Shown here piece after piece: positions 41,358 through 51,835 of a stretch of 52,944 nucleotides of DNA (positions are counted from its first letter, which is position 1; the number at the start of each line of letters is the position of its first letter). The position numbers and the translations under genes are program-made. The stretch comes from Chara braunii (Eukaryota > Streptophyta > Charophyceae > Charales > Characeae). The DNA lies in assembly GCA_003427395.1 (NCBI GenBank), contig BFEA01000083.1, positions 2,643,756 to 2,696,699 on the forward strand, given 5' to 3'. The notes beneath the pieces are model-generated. The model searched no databases and was not told the DNA's origin. It saw nothing but the letters and a program-made list of their open reading frames with translations.

Positions 41358-42621
41358 TACTGAAGGGCATTTGGCTGGAAGAAGACTTATGCAGGCCTGT
41401 TGCGTTCCTACACATGGCCTCGCATGAAAGCTGACTACATTGCATATGTGCAAGGTTGTCAAGTGTGTCAAAGAAATAAGAGCACTACTCAATCTCCCCT
41501 TGGGCTGCTAAAAAGCCTCTGCCGATTCCAACAGGTCCAGGAGACTCCGTATCCATCGATTTTATGGATACCAAGGTGAAAAGCAGGAATGGAAAAACGC
41601 AAGTCATGGTCATCGTTGACAGATTTAGTAAGTATGCTGTATTCGTAGCGATACCAACGGAAGCAAAGACCGAACTAGTAATCCGAGAGTTCTTTAACCA
41701 TTGGGTAAAGGATTATGGACATTCCTTAACGATTGTGAGTGACAGAGATTCATGTTTCACGAGTGAACAATGGCAACAACTCATGGATGTATATGGCTCT
41801 AAGTTAACTATGTCATCAGGTAGACACCCTGAGACAAACGGCCAGACTGAGCAAATGAATAAAATTTTGCAGCAGACATTGCGCATGTACATCCGTCCCG
41901 ACCAAAGTTGTTAGTGCCTATAACAACTTTGTTCACCTATCTATATGCAAGACTCCGATGGAACTGCATTTGGGATGGCGACCACATAGACCCATTGATC
42001 ACTTAAATCCGGATCAAGTACATAAGCTTCCTCTGGGGACAAGTGAATTTGCAATACCGTATCAACGAGATATTGAAAAGGTAAAAGAAAATATAGTGAA
42101 GGCACAACACCAAATGGTGGATCAAGCAAATAAGCATAGAAGGCCGTCGCAATTTCGCTGTAGGTGATTTGGTATGGGTTAAGTCCAAAGAGTTTGCTCC
42201 TGAGGAAAACATTTCTTAGAAGTTACTGCCCGCCTACTGAGGACCTTGACAAATTCTTGAGGTGATTGGAGAGGTAGATGGACCTTCTTATGTAGTTAAG
42301 ATTCCTCTACCTTTGCATACGTATCCGGTGTTTCACGCCTCAAAGCTTCTACCTTGCGTGACAAATGAGTTGTTTCCCAGTCGCAGATCGGCGATACCTC
42401 CTAGCATGGATGGGAAATACGATGTGGATAAGATTGTTGCTGAAAGCACTTTCCACACCGGACGAAGAGGCAGACCCCAGCGACAATATAAAGTAAGATT
42501 CGCCTATCAAGACCCAAGTGAAGATCGCTGGTTCACAAGAGAAAATTTACTTGAGTCTGCACCTCACATTGTATCTGCGTATGAGAGCGCTAAAAGCGGA
42601 ATAAGTATTATTGATAGATGA
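41358..42621 (+). pseudogene. pol: Element III Pol part 2: integrase with chromodomain-like tail
   Basis: The HHCC domain is in shifted frames (41345-41500; CHDTEGH and CQVCQRNK readable). The DDE core is at 41545-41914 (SIDFMD, IVSDRDSCF, HPETNGQTE). A deletion after RPDQ removes part of the core end. The rest lies in other frames: 41958-42167, then GPY/F remnants and the tail 42262-42621 (DRWFTRENLLESAPHIVSAYE). It ends with TGA at 42619-42621. It would mediate integration if intact. Damage is heavier here than in part 1. Confidence 0.88.
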
Positions 42622-42640
42622 AGGTTTTCTCAGAGGACTT

Positions 42641-42660
42641 CGAATCTAGGCCGGCGAGAG
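42641..42660 (+). promoter_or_regulatory. PPT-like block before element III 3' LTR
   Basis: CGAATCTAGGCCGGCGAGAG directly precedes TAAAAGGG of the LTR. It is nearly identical to the blocks in elements I and II. Confidence 0.5.
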
Positions 42661-43878
42661 TAAAAGGGCCTTTACCCGATTTAGCCCCTGATCGACGAAA
42701 GCAGCATATCGGGGTCCCTCGCCCAGAGCCCAATTCGTGAAAGCAGATCAAAAGACATGTTCTTTGGGTCAAAGGTCACATCCTGGCTAAAGTAAAGACA
42801 ATGTCAAAGTTCATGGTTGGGCCCTGGACGAACAGTCACCATGTTTAGATTTTGAGGTCACATCTGTTCGCCAGGGGCAATGCAAGTCGTGTCTATTCAA
42901 ACAAGAGATGTGTCTGTTCGTGCAGGAAGAGTGTCTGTTCGTCCATTGGGTGTCTGTCCAGCAGAAGTCAAAGAGTTAAGTTCCAGTCCAGATTCGAGAC
43001 AGAAAGAAAGTCTAGATTCAGATTGGGAGTCCGAAATCATGGCCTGAAGGCCGCAGCAGCAGCAACCCCTGAAGGAAAGGGATCTGGGACACATACACAG
43101 AGGCTGGGACTGGGAAAGGACCAGGACAGGCAGAATTCAGACCTCGCCANGGGAGNCCAGCACTANAAGAAACGAGGCAGCCNCCCCCACAGGCAGATTC
43201 CCATGGGCATTGATGCGTGGAAGTGCTGAGGCACTTGTGCGCTATAGTGCAGGGAGTTGGGCGCTGAAGAAGAAGCTGCGCCAGGGAGGAAATGAGGCTG
43301 GGCGCTGGCTGCAGGGAAGCCATAGCTGCGCCAACCTATGTTAGTAGTAGTAGGGATAGTCAGTAGCTGTCTCTTATACACATCTGGCTGGGCGCTGGCT
43401 GCAGGGAAGCNATAGCTGCGCCANCCTATGTTAGTAGTAGTAGGGATAGTCAGTAGTGGGATATCAGTGAGTGACATTCAGAGTAGATCTTCGTAGGTGA
43501 GAGTGTGCATGCATAGTGAAAGAAAGAGAACCAAGACAGAGTTATTGAGAGAGAAGAGAGAGCAAGAGAGAGAAGACAGGGAGTGAGTCTGGATATGGTG
43601 GACACTTACCTGGCGCCACACTTGTGATCTGCAGGAGGACGCTGGCTGAGCCAGGTCCCACGCTGTTGTATGACGAGGGAGACTTACCTCTTGTTGGTGT
43701 CGAACTCTGGAACTCATGCTACTCTTTGTTTTAAGTGACAGTGATAATATATGCTGCGCTACTTGGTTCTTATCTCGTCTCAATCTGGTTTTGTGTGAGA
43801 CCACTTTGTACGTGTGATGACATGCATGCATGCGGTTTGATGCACTCGAGCAAGCTGTGAACAGTCAGGTTCCTTGCA
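42661..43878 (+). repeat. Element III 3' LTR (with adapter artefact)
   Basis: 1218 bp, beginning TAAAAGGG and ending GGTTCCTTGCA. About 90 bp (43367-43456) are extra: a 19 bp Tn5 mosaic end followed by a second copy of 43296-43366. Several N bases lie at 43150-43425. The 3' third is homologous to 1788-2085 reversed, which confirms a family shared with element II. Confidence 0.92.
43367..43385. other. Tn5/Nextera mosaic-end sequence (library artefact)
   Basis: CTGTCTCTTATACACATCT is the 19 bp Tn5 mosaic end used in Nextera libraries. It sits between two copies of the same 71 bp (43296-43366 and 43386-43456). It should not be read as biological sequence. Confidence 0.95.
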
Positions 43879-44134
43879 GGAGGCCGGAAATGCCTCTGCG
43901 CTTTTTGTTTTGTTTTTGTTCTTAATCAAAGGGGAACCCCCTAACAGTATCGTGTCCATCTAATGCCATCAGGATTAGAACTTAGTTTCTGTTTACAAAT
44001 ACTTGATCCATGTGCCATTCAAGGACATGAGCTAGGTAGCTCCCTCTGCACTTCCTCACCTTCACTCATGTGATGAAGTCCGGCTTCATAGACATTGTGC
44101 TTTTGTATATCTGTCAACAGCTTCCGCCTTTCAG

Positions 44135-44231
44135 GATATTTCAACTGAAATGAGGGACATTCAGCCAATATACAACAAGCATGCCAGGATTTTATTGGCT
44201 GAGTTGGCTGTGAATGAAACCTGTCCCAACG
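44135..44231 (+). CDS. Candidate host exon, function not recognised
   Basis: A pyrimidine-rich tract ending in CAG (44121-44134) looks like a 3' splice site. It is followed by 97 nt open in one frame (DISTEMRDIQPIYNKHAR... to NETCPN) and then a GT (44232-44233) as a possible 5' splice site. The peptide has a mixed, non-repetitive composition unlike the neighbouring repeats, and upstream codons in the same frame (SAFQ) are also open. I do not recognise the family. No second exon was found with confidence, and the left flank of element III (before 23030) would be the place to look. It may be chance. Confidence 0.35.
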
Positions 44232-44550
44232 GTTAGCTGACTTTTATCTTCTTGTTTGTTTCCATCTTCTGCTTCGGAGCACTTGTGTGTGCCCCTTCTG
44301 TTGGCTGATTCATACATGTCATACCCAGCCAAGTTGTATGTGCCCCTACTGCCGGCTAATTCATAATTGCAATATAATTTGCCAAACGAGTGTCATACCC
44401 AGCCACTGTTTTGCAAAACAGTACGCAGACATGCAAGATAATTTGCCAAATGAGTGTCAAATCTGTCGATATAATCCATACAATAATTTTTCGGTTGAAC
44501 ATTTTGGGTGGACTCCTGAATGACTTGGTTGATGATAGGAGCACCAACCG

Positions 44551-44589
44551 GCCTAGCTCAGTTGGTACATCCACAAACTGTTGAAACGC

Positions 44590-44620
<31 letters not shown>

Positions 44621-44700
44621 GTTAAACACAAGGCTCCAGTCTATTCGTGGGGAGCAGCACGTGCTGGGAACCGGGCCCACTGAGTTTGAATCCTGATAGA
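44551..44700 (+). repeat. tRNA-derived SINE-like copy interrupted by a T run
   Basis: Starts with the A box CTAGCTCAGTTGGTA and the same TTGAAA...GGAC phrase as the copy at 473-545. A ~27 T run and ~60 bp of other sequence then intervene before a B-box-like GAGTTTGAATCCT near 44684-44696. The unusual distance suggests an insertion or a composite of two fragments. Confidence 0.4.
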
Positions 44701-45214
44701 CTCTGATGAGTAATTACCTGGGGGCCAGTCAGTTTGAAGCCTATCTTTTTTTTTTTTTCCTTAAAAAAACAAAAATAAAAGGCTGCCTTCCCCTCGTCAA
44801 GGGACAACTGTATATATATTTTTCTGTCAATTGTTAACTAGCACTCAAGGCCATCGCCCTTTCACAAAATAAAATAAAATAATAATAATAAAAATTGAAA
44901 AAATATCTCCGACAAAAGTTGTTTGTATCAATGTTCTTGGTGACTTTTCAACTTTTGTGTTTCCAGATGTAGTTTGTTTTATTTTATTTGAAGGGTTATG
45001 CAAGGAACCCGCCCAGGAGAAGGAGCGATGAAGACTGAAAGCAGATTTTGGCGAGGCAAAGGTCACACCAACAGTAGAGCACGCATAACCCTGAAGTCTC
45101 TTGATAATGAAAGACCTTTGCCCACCAAACCGATTAAAACAACAGGGTAATGGTTCCTGATTCACTGCTGGCTCCACTACCTGGCAAGTAGGACTGCCTC
45201 TGGTCTAGCCTTAT

Positions 45215-46190
45215 GGTGTACAAGCCTCCATGTGGCAGTTGCGAGGCCCTTGTCCTCGGAGAGCCTACTGTGCCCTGTCTTCAGCATGCATAGCCGCCCT
45301 AAGTGAAGGCGGGCCTGCCAAATGACGAGAGGCCTATATTTGGCGTTGGTTGCAAACGGGGAAATTCAGGCAGTTGCGCTGCGTCAGTTGGTTGAGTGAG
45401 CCCAGGCCCTGCCTGCCTTTTTTTTCTAAATATATCTGAGGCAGGTGCTGGGCTAGACACGCAGCATGAACTGAACACAGGCTGCGTGGTAGTTGGACAT
45501 GAGTAACCTCCGCAGGCCCTGGTACAGGGGCTCAGCCACCTGGGGCCTACCGGAAGCTTCCTGGGAGAGGCGCAAGCCAGCCAGGCAGCCCACGACTGAC
45601 AGCCACTTTCCATAAAGGAAAGGGCCTGGCTGCTGGCTGGACATTCAGGCACTCGCTGCTTATGCGCAAGCGCTGCTGCGCCAGCTGCTGAAGCGAGTGC
45701 CTATGCGCTCACGGGCGAGCAGGGAAGAAGCAGGCAGCCATAGCCGAGCTGGCCTGCGCATTGCTGGATGGGGCGCATGGTGGTCTTCGGGTGCATGTGG
45801 CATATGTGTGGAGGATCGAGGTTGTGAGTGGAGCAAGGGACCTGTCTGGTGCTTGATGTGAACGGCATTGGCCGAGATCTGCTCGTACTTCGGGAAGCTG
45901 TCGACGTCACCGGCGGCATTGTAGATAGGCTAGATAGGATCTGCCATTTGTAGTCTGGGCGCTGAGCGCCAGATAGGGATTCGACATTGGTTCATTGTTG
46001 ATGATGATGAGACTATTCCAACATTGTCACTTGTGAGCTTTTGCTGTGCGCTTATTTGATGAGACTATTCCAACATTGTCACTGAAACTTGAGTTGCAAT
46101 TCTGCTTTTGGTTCGAGGTCAAGACTATCTGCTTTCATGTGTATGATGCTGCTTGGTTTCTGGAATTCGCTATCACTCATTTTCCTTGCA
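45215..46190 (+). repeat. Element VI 5' LTR (left edge approximate)
   Basis: The right edge is firm: TTTTCCTTGCA at 46190 followed by the PBS. The left edge is inferred from homology to element V. It contains a 52 bp tandem duplication (GATGAGACTATTCCAACATT at 46006 and 46058). Confidence 0.65.
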
Positions 46191-46193
46191 TTT

Positions 46194-46205
46194 TGGTACC
46201 GGAGC
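46194..46205 (+). promoter_or_regulatory. Primer-binding site of element VI
   Basis: TGGTACCGGAGC, two changes from the plant initiator tRNA-Met site, three bases after the LTR. Confidence 0.8.
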
Positions 46206-47457
46206 TGTGGTACGATTGCGCTAATCTGGTGCTTGTCTTTTGCTTATGAGGTGCATGCACGCGGTGAGCTGGGTGAGCGACCGTGGGTAGCGTGCAGTGA
46301 GGAGGGCGGAGGCAAGCAGGCGACCCAGGTCGCGAGGAAGGCTGTGTGGTGATATTGGGTGTTTCGCAGTGTGATGAGATCTATGTGATGTGCGATTGGT
46401 GCTGAGGTGGAATGGTGGTATAATGCTGGTTGTGCCGAAGCAAATGATTGGTCATTGCTGTCGACGTCAGGTCATGTGGTGAGAATATCTGTGGTTGTGG
46501 GCAGCTATATTGAGGTATGTTGCTCTTAACCTTATCTACCCTCTTCGACACTTCTTACCGTGAGGATATGTGTTCTGTCTTGAGAGTCCTCTCATGTGAG
46601 GAGTCGAGTGCGCTCAACCTTGAGAGTCGGCATTCTTCACGTGGAGCATCTGGAAGGAGAGGGCGTTACCATTTGAAGGGTCGTGGACGAAGCACTGAGT
46701 CACGGTCACCATGCCAACCCACAGGGAGTAGAGCACGCATGCTTTGCCGCTTTGTCCTTTGCCTGCCTGCTGCGCTATAGATCGGTCGTAAGGGGCAGAC
46801 CAGCCCTACTGGGGAGATGAGAACCGGACGACTATAAATAAATATTGGTGGGCTACCTTCCATTGCTGTGATCGTCGTCCTGTTTGTGACGTTAAATAAT
46901 TCCTGAGGACCTCGGGGGTCGTCCTTAAACTGCCTCTTGATCAGGCAATTGGTTGGTGTAAGGCTCGCTGCACGTGAGGGTAAATAGGGTGTAGGGTTGA
47001 CCAGCTCAGCATTGACTTGGGGCACAGGGGTGGGCCGTGCACACCTTTAGACACCAGCACCATCCGGATTGCTCAGGAATGCTGACGTCAAGTGACATCA
47101 AGAAGAAATGGGGGATGGGTAGATTTCAGGTGATAAGTTCGGGACCAATTCCATTCTGCAAACAACCATACAAATAGTTCTATTTTTATTTTGATTAGTT
47201 AGATGTACTGTCGTTAAAACATCTGACAGACAACATAGGTAGAACTATTTGTTTTCCCTTATTTGCTTTCTGTTTGCGGACTAGTCAAGTAAAATAGTTT
47301 ATTTGTAGGAATTTGAACTTACCTGTTGAACCCTGCTGTGTATTATCTGACAATGCCACTGATTATTTATTTTTATTATTTTAAATCGGTCTTAGCACTA
47401 CACTGTGGTAGGCAACCGAGTGTGTCCTAGTGTAGACAATGTACAGTGTTGTAGCAT
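46206..47457 (+). other. Element VI leader
   Basis: No coding sequence. 46600-47060 is homologous to the leader of element V. It holds TATAAATA (46833-46840) and, about 22 nt later, the structured RNA module (46862-46949). Confidence 0.75.
46862..46949 (+). ncRNA. Conserved structured leader RNA module (copy 3)
   Basis: The outer stem ATTGCT-(GT bulge)-GATC (46862-46873) pairs with GATCAG-(G)-CAAT (46939-46949). Hairpin 1 is GTCG/TGAC (46874-46877 with 46887-46890, one G-U pair). Hairpin 2 is AGGAC/GTCCT (46906-46910 with 46921-46925), with a loop containing GGGGG. The layout is the same as in elements I and V. Confidence 0.65.
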
Positions 47458-49336
47458 ATGAGCGACAGGAAGAACCCTGATCCCGACGATCGGATCTTGT
47501 GTTCATCAAGCCGTAGACTCCCTTTGGTCCATGTAGCGTTAGGAGCCGAGGGAGACCGTCTTCTGTTCCGCCAGCAGCAACAGAGGTTGGCGAGGGACAC
47601 AGAGGCAAGCAGAGCTTCTGCAAGGGAGGCAGCTACCTTAGCAGCCACCATGGCCACCTCTACGCAGCAGAGTTCCCAGGCCAGTAGTTCAGGGACTGTC
47701 GGGGCGACGGTGGCACAGACCCATAGTCAGTCTGATGGTATAATGGCAAGCCAACAACTAGTGTTAACCTTTGAGGAGGTCGCCATCCAGTGAGCAAGCG
47801 CTCGCGAGGCACAACTACAACAGGCATTGGACGAAATACAGGCAGAAAAAGAAAGAATGATCGGACGTAGATCTAGAATGCAGCGGAGACAAGCGGACAT
47901 CAGGGAGTTAGAGGAGATGAACTTGACAAACATGGATGGCGATGTAAGGACTGTTAGGACAACCCTGCTAGATGTAGTGGAGATGCAGGACTACCATACG
48001 GTTCTCTTGCAAGACATTCAGAGGAGCCTGGCCATGCTGGTCGAGCGAGTTCAGGTCTCGCCATCACCATCTGGGCCAGGTGCCTAGCCTGTGATACAAC
48101 CTCCTCCTTTTGTTCCACCAGTAATTGGAGTAGTCCCATCCACACTTTCTCTGGTGTCGGTACAGACCGCTTCCCATTTGGTTATGCCTTTGACAGGCGG
48201 GTTCTCAGCAGGACCTAGTGTTCAGATTCCTGTTCAGACAGTGTTCTCCCAACCTCCGTTGCAGACTGTCGTAACAGGGCAGCCTGTTGTCTCGCAGCCA
48301 GCACAGCCGCAGGGCACACAGCCCCAACAGCAGCAAGTGCAGCAGCCTGCACCCTACGCCCACAACCTGGAGTTGCGCAGGCCCCGGGACAAGGACATAG
48401 GGTTCCGAAGACTGCCATTGCGTCACCCAAGCCCTTCTCGGGAGATAAGAGGGGTGAGGACCTTGACACATGCTTGAGGACAGTGCCAGTTTACATGAAG
48501 TGCAAGTTAACCTTGCCTCACGAGGAAGTACTTGTGGCTGCCTCCTATCTTGAGGGGAGTGCAGCGAGGTGGTTAAGCGGGTGCGTGCAGTTAGAGGGGT
48601 ACGGTCATGACGTTCGCGCTTGGACAGTCACCCAAAGACTGGATGATTTCATCAAGCTGGTGGAGGAAAGGTGGCATCACCCGCAGGAGACTCAAAAGGC
48701 CACTGACGGGATATTGACCCTAAGCTCAAGGAAGTTCAGGTCAACAAGGGATGCCACAGACGCGGTAGAGCGTCTGATCTATGTTCCTGGCGTACGCTAC
48801 GACCCCAGGTGTTACTTACCACTTACCTGAGCTGCCTCCCTACAGAGATCAGGAATCAGCTCGCAAGTGAGGTCATGATCACGGTCCCTCCTAACTTGAA
48901 GGCCAAGGGGCACATAATTTTCGTCGACAACGATGGTACTACCATAGAATTGGACAACGACTTCTAGGTGGGGGGAGTAGGGTCAGAGTCGGGTTGCGCA
49001 GAAACTTCAGGGGGTGGAGCAGTCGCTGCCTTAGTTCAAAAAGGTAAGGCGATCGGTAGACGCCGTGGAGGTTCCTAGTCAAAGAGTCAAGTAGACCCCA
49101 ATGCTCCTCCATGGGAGAAAGCGGGGCTTACGGAGGACGTGTGGAAAGATCGTTACTCCCGTGCAACTTGTATTCGTTGTGGCCAGTATGGTCATACACA
49201 GTTCAAGTGTCGGAATCGTAAAGTGACAGAAAAGATCCCGCCTTTGATGGGGCAGGCGCCCGTCTCCTCCGCTTCCCAGGGTAGCAATGTGACCAGCAGT
49301 TCTGGCATTGCTTCGGGAAACACGTCTTGCCAGTAG
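47458..49336 (+). pseudogene. gag: Element VI Gag (broken)
   Basis: From ATG 47458: an N-terminal region rich in Gln/Ser/Ala, a short coiled coil (REAQLQQALDEIQAEKERM onward), a Pro/Gln-rich linker and the retrotransposon Gag capsid region (LTLPHEEVLVAASYLEGSAA..., ERWHHPQETQKATDG). The CCHC knuckle CIRCGQYGHTQFKC (49169-49210) is intact. Stops at 47791-47793 and 48085-48087 are in frame; frameshifts occur near 48470 and 48830-49130. There is no hydrophobic N-terminus of the kind seen in families A and B. Gag would form the particle and bind RNA. Confidence 0.87.
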
Positions 49337-49469
49337 GAATTATAGTTGTTCCTGCTAGGGTCGAGGTGGTGGACACACCCTCACCATCTCGAGAGATGGC
49401 CCAAGCTATTGACTCTGTCGTCGTCCCGCAAGCACATTTGGACCAATCGATCCTCTGTTCGATAAATGT

Positions 49470-49860
49470 CTTTTAGTCCTTAGAGGAGCTAGAGGAGTGG
49501 TCTAGATCAGACCCACTAGATTCTTGGACGGCAATGGCTAAAGCTCCTAAGGGTGAGTTTTTCGTTGGCGAAGTAGATATAGGCGGTCGTAAGGATGCGG
49601 CCTTCTGTGATACATGTTCGACGAGGAACTTTATCAGTAGCGCTTGTGCTGAATGGTTGCGCTTACAGGGGCAAGTGCAGCTCCTCAATCGACCTGTGGA
49701 GGCAACCTGTGCCAACAAACAACGCATGGTAGTCAATGACTACCTAAAAGATGTAGCGTGTTGTTTCCCGTACGCAGGAGGGGAACTGAGACATAAAATC
49801 TCGTTCCTAGTCAGCAATGATCTCCCTATGGATATCTTGCTGGGTATGTAGTATCTTTCG
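49470..49860 (+). pseudogene. pol: Element VI protease
   Basis: Retropepsin-like, with upstream TAG near 49472. The active site reads DTC (49609-49617), where the invariant Gly is Cys. The second motif LPMDILLGM is kept, then TAG at 49849-49851. It is closely similar to the element V protease. The Gly-to-Cys change and the stops make activity very unlikely. Confidence 0.83.
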
Positions 49861-49892
49861 GTTGCACAACCCAGTTTGATTGGGACTGAAAA

Positions 49893-50416
49893 GTGGTCAA
49901 ACACACTTTGTCAAGAGGTGGGACCGCCAAATTACGTAAGTATAAAGCTAGTAGTCTGATTGAGTCCTACGGGTGCATGTGTGCGGCCGCGTTCTACAAT
50001 TATTATAAGCAAAATCTGAAGGAGGGTATATACATAATGTATGTCTCTGCAGAGGGTGCGCCGGTGAAAATGCCTCCAGAGAAAGAGGGAGTGGTAAGTA
50101 AATACCCGGATCTATTTGAAGAGCCGAAAGGCGTTGTTGAAAGGGAGGTCGTCCATGCGATAAAGATTATCCCAGGGTCTAGTATTCTGAAGGTTAGGAT
50201 CTATCGGATGTCTCCTGTGAAGCTTGATAAGCTTCGCCGACAGCTCAAGGATCTCATCGAGAATGGTTGGATCCGGCCGAGTGTCTCCCCTTACGGGTCT
50301 CCTGTTCTATTTTGCACCGAAGAAGGGGGGAACGCAGAGCCCCTACCACGCCTCGATGACTTGTTGGACCAAGTGCAAGGGTGTTGGTGCTTCAGTAAGA
50401 TAGATCTGAAGTCCGA
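49893..50416 (+). pseudogene. pol: Element VI reverse transcriptase, truncated
   Basis: Begins with the protease-RT linker ([21 protein letters not shown]), then [19 protein letters not shown] and [16 protein letters not shown]. About 30 residues carrying the MCIDYRGLN box are missing between LFCTEEGG and NAEPLPR. It ends at IDLKS, where the element IV relative starts at 50417. The YxDD catalytic box is absent from the window. Confidence 0.88.
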
Positions 50417-51438
50417 TGTAGGGACAAACCCCGATAGACTTTCGAGCCTTGGTCGACCCCACTGCGACCCCACGCTCATGCTCAGGGCGCGGTCCGTTCG
50501 TCCCAGGGTCACCCCCACCTAGTGCTTTGAGATGGATGGGGGTGGGCCATCGCGCGAGAGAGCTTTGACATTGGGGATGTAGCTCGGCCCTCACGCCGGG
50601 TGGTAGTATCGCTGGTCGTTCCGCATATGCTGCATTTTTTTTTATTCTTGGTTGTGTTCTCAAGCAATTGTTCCTTCCAATACACAGGCAGTCCAGGGGT
50701 TCTTTAAGAGTTTTTCTTCTCTTGTGCGCAGGCTAAGTGTCATCCTTAGGCCGCGCACCATTTCTCTAAGCACTGCAATTCTACGACGTCATAGGGACGA
50801 GGCGATATCGTCCTCCCCCTCGCCTCTACGCACCCCTCGAGTCGCATGCATCTCATCCAACCTTATTGACGTAGGCCCCTTAATCTTTTCGGGGCCTTTA
50901 CATGCATGCACAACCTACTTCACATTTTGCTTAGCAAGGTTGCACTTCTTTCTTTCATTTACACTTCAAGTCACAAACACAAAGGTCACTTCCATGGGTT
51001 TGTTTTACGCTAAGGGTCCCGTAACCCCTTTGCCCCCTCTTCCTTTTCCCTTCGCCGCCTGGTCTCTCCCGACCCTATCCCGCTCAAGGCTTTCCAAACC
51101 TTTACTTACCTGCACAATCTCACACAAAGTAAAGACCGATACAATCCCCCATTGGGGTCAACACATAGCCCTTCCCGCATGGCTAACTTTTCTTTTCCTT
51201 TGATTTCTCTTTGTGCTCAATCAGCCCATTCTCTTCTCGTAGTCATGCAGTCGGAGAAATGTTTGAGTCAAACTGACCTTGCTTTAAACTATACTTTCTT
51301 CCGGACTCCGCCTTCTCCCAATCTTTCAAATGTCCTTTCTTTTTCCTTCTTGGCGGCACAAGGGACCGACTACCCTTCCCTTGCCCTCTTTTTCCACCAA
51401 GTGAGGCCCAATTTTCTTTTACCGTCCGTTCCCTGACA
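50417..51438 (-). mobile_element. Element IV relative (about 1.0 kb)
   Basis: Begins TGTAGGGACAAACC, the inner-strand end of element IV, and is similar along its length to 39700-40757 in inverted orientation. It ends CCCTGACA, which resembles the reverse complement of the other element IV end (TGTCAGG). It interrupts element VI RT right after ccga, where intact RTs have CCGG. No matching right-hand duplication was found (atgt follows). It may be an internally deleted copy, or the edge of a larger one. No coding region was recognised. Confidence 0.7.
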
Positions 51439-51479
51439 ATGTAACAAATGAGGGATGAAGGGTTAATTATATGCCAAGT

Positions 51480-51557
51480 GAGGGGAAGAGAGAGAGAGAG
51501 GGCAAGATGAAGAGGGAGAGAGAGGGCAAGATGAAGAGGGAGGGAGGGAGAAGGCAA

Positions 51558-51620
<63 letters not shown>
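51480..51620. repeat. GA-rich minisatellite and (AG)n run
   Basis: GGGCAAGATGAAGAGGGAG-type units (51500-51560) are followed by an AG run to 51619. Confidence 0.9.
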
Positions 51621-51622
<2 letters not shown>

Positions 51623-51657
51623 CTAGTCCTAATCAAATCATCTTTCCGTTGTAGCAA

Positions 51658-51835
51658 CCAAATGCCGGTTACCCATCCCATAGTAGTAGCAACCAAATGC
51701 CGGTCTCCCATCCCACAGTAGTAGCAGCCAAATGTCGGCCAACCATCCCACAGTAGTAGCAGCCAAATGCCAGTCACCCATCCCACAAAAGTAGCAGCCA
51801 AATGTCGGCCACCCATCCCACAGTGAAAGAGCCAC
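51658..51835. repeat. 35 bp minisatellite, ~5 units
   Basis: CCAAATGYCGG recurs at 51658, 51693, 51728, 51763 and 51798, an exact 35 bp period, with CCCATCCCAC and AGTAGCAGC in each unit. It passes directly into the 92 bp satellite. Confidence 0.93.

Larger units (their letters stand above)
23031..43878 (+). mobile_element. Element III: family A Ty3/gypsy retrotransposon, split by element IV
   Basis: Plus-strand relative of element II, about 8.7 kb after removal of nested DNA. Order: truncated 5' LTR (23031-~23842), leader, gag, protease, RT up to 28604, then insertion of IV (28605-40757), then RNase H, integrase and chromodomain-like tail to 42621, PPT-like block, 3' LTR 42661-43878. The 4 bp ggag at 23027-23030 and 43879-43882 is the target duplication. 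The 5' LTR lacks its last ~400 bp together with the PBS. Pol is frameshifted in several places, and the protease active site and zinc knuckle are mutated. Confidence 0.93.
43883..45214. other. Flanking region with T runs and small repeats
   Basis: Mostly AT-rich, with a candidate exon (44135-44231), a tRNA-like repeat (44551-44700), small direct repeats (CATACCCAGCCA at ~44319 and ~44393; ATAATTTGCCAAA at ~44375 and ~44438), T runs (44594-44620, 44744-44758) and an AATAAT stretch near 44880. There is no other recognisable gene. Confidence 0.5.
45215..50416 (+). mobile_element. Element VI: family C Ty3 retrotransposon, truncated
   Basis: Plus strand: 5' LTR ending at 46190, PBS 46194-46205, leader 46206-47457, gag 47458-~49336, protease ~49470-49860, RT to 50416, where an element IV relative begins. 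No RNase H, integrase or 3' LTR follows in the window. Gag, protease and RT match element V by motif and order. The left edge of the LTR is approximate (~45215), placed by homology to the start of the element V LTR around CCGCCCTAAGTGAAGGCGG. Confidence 0.82.

Noticed and set aside
51658-51835. CRISPR-like regularly spaced repeat (35 bp)
   Set aside because: Whole unit is repeated, no variable spacers, no cas genes.
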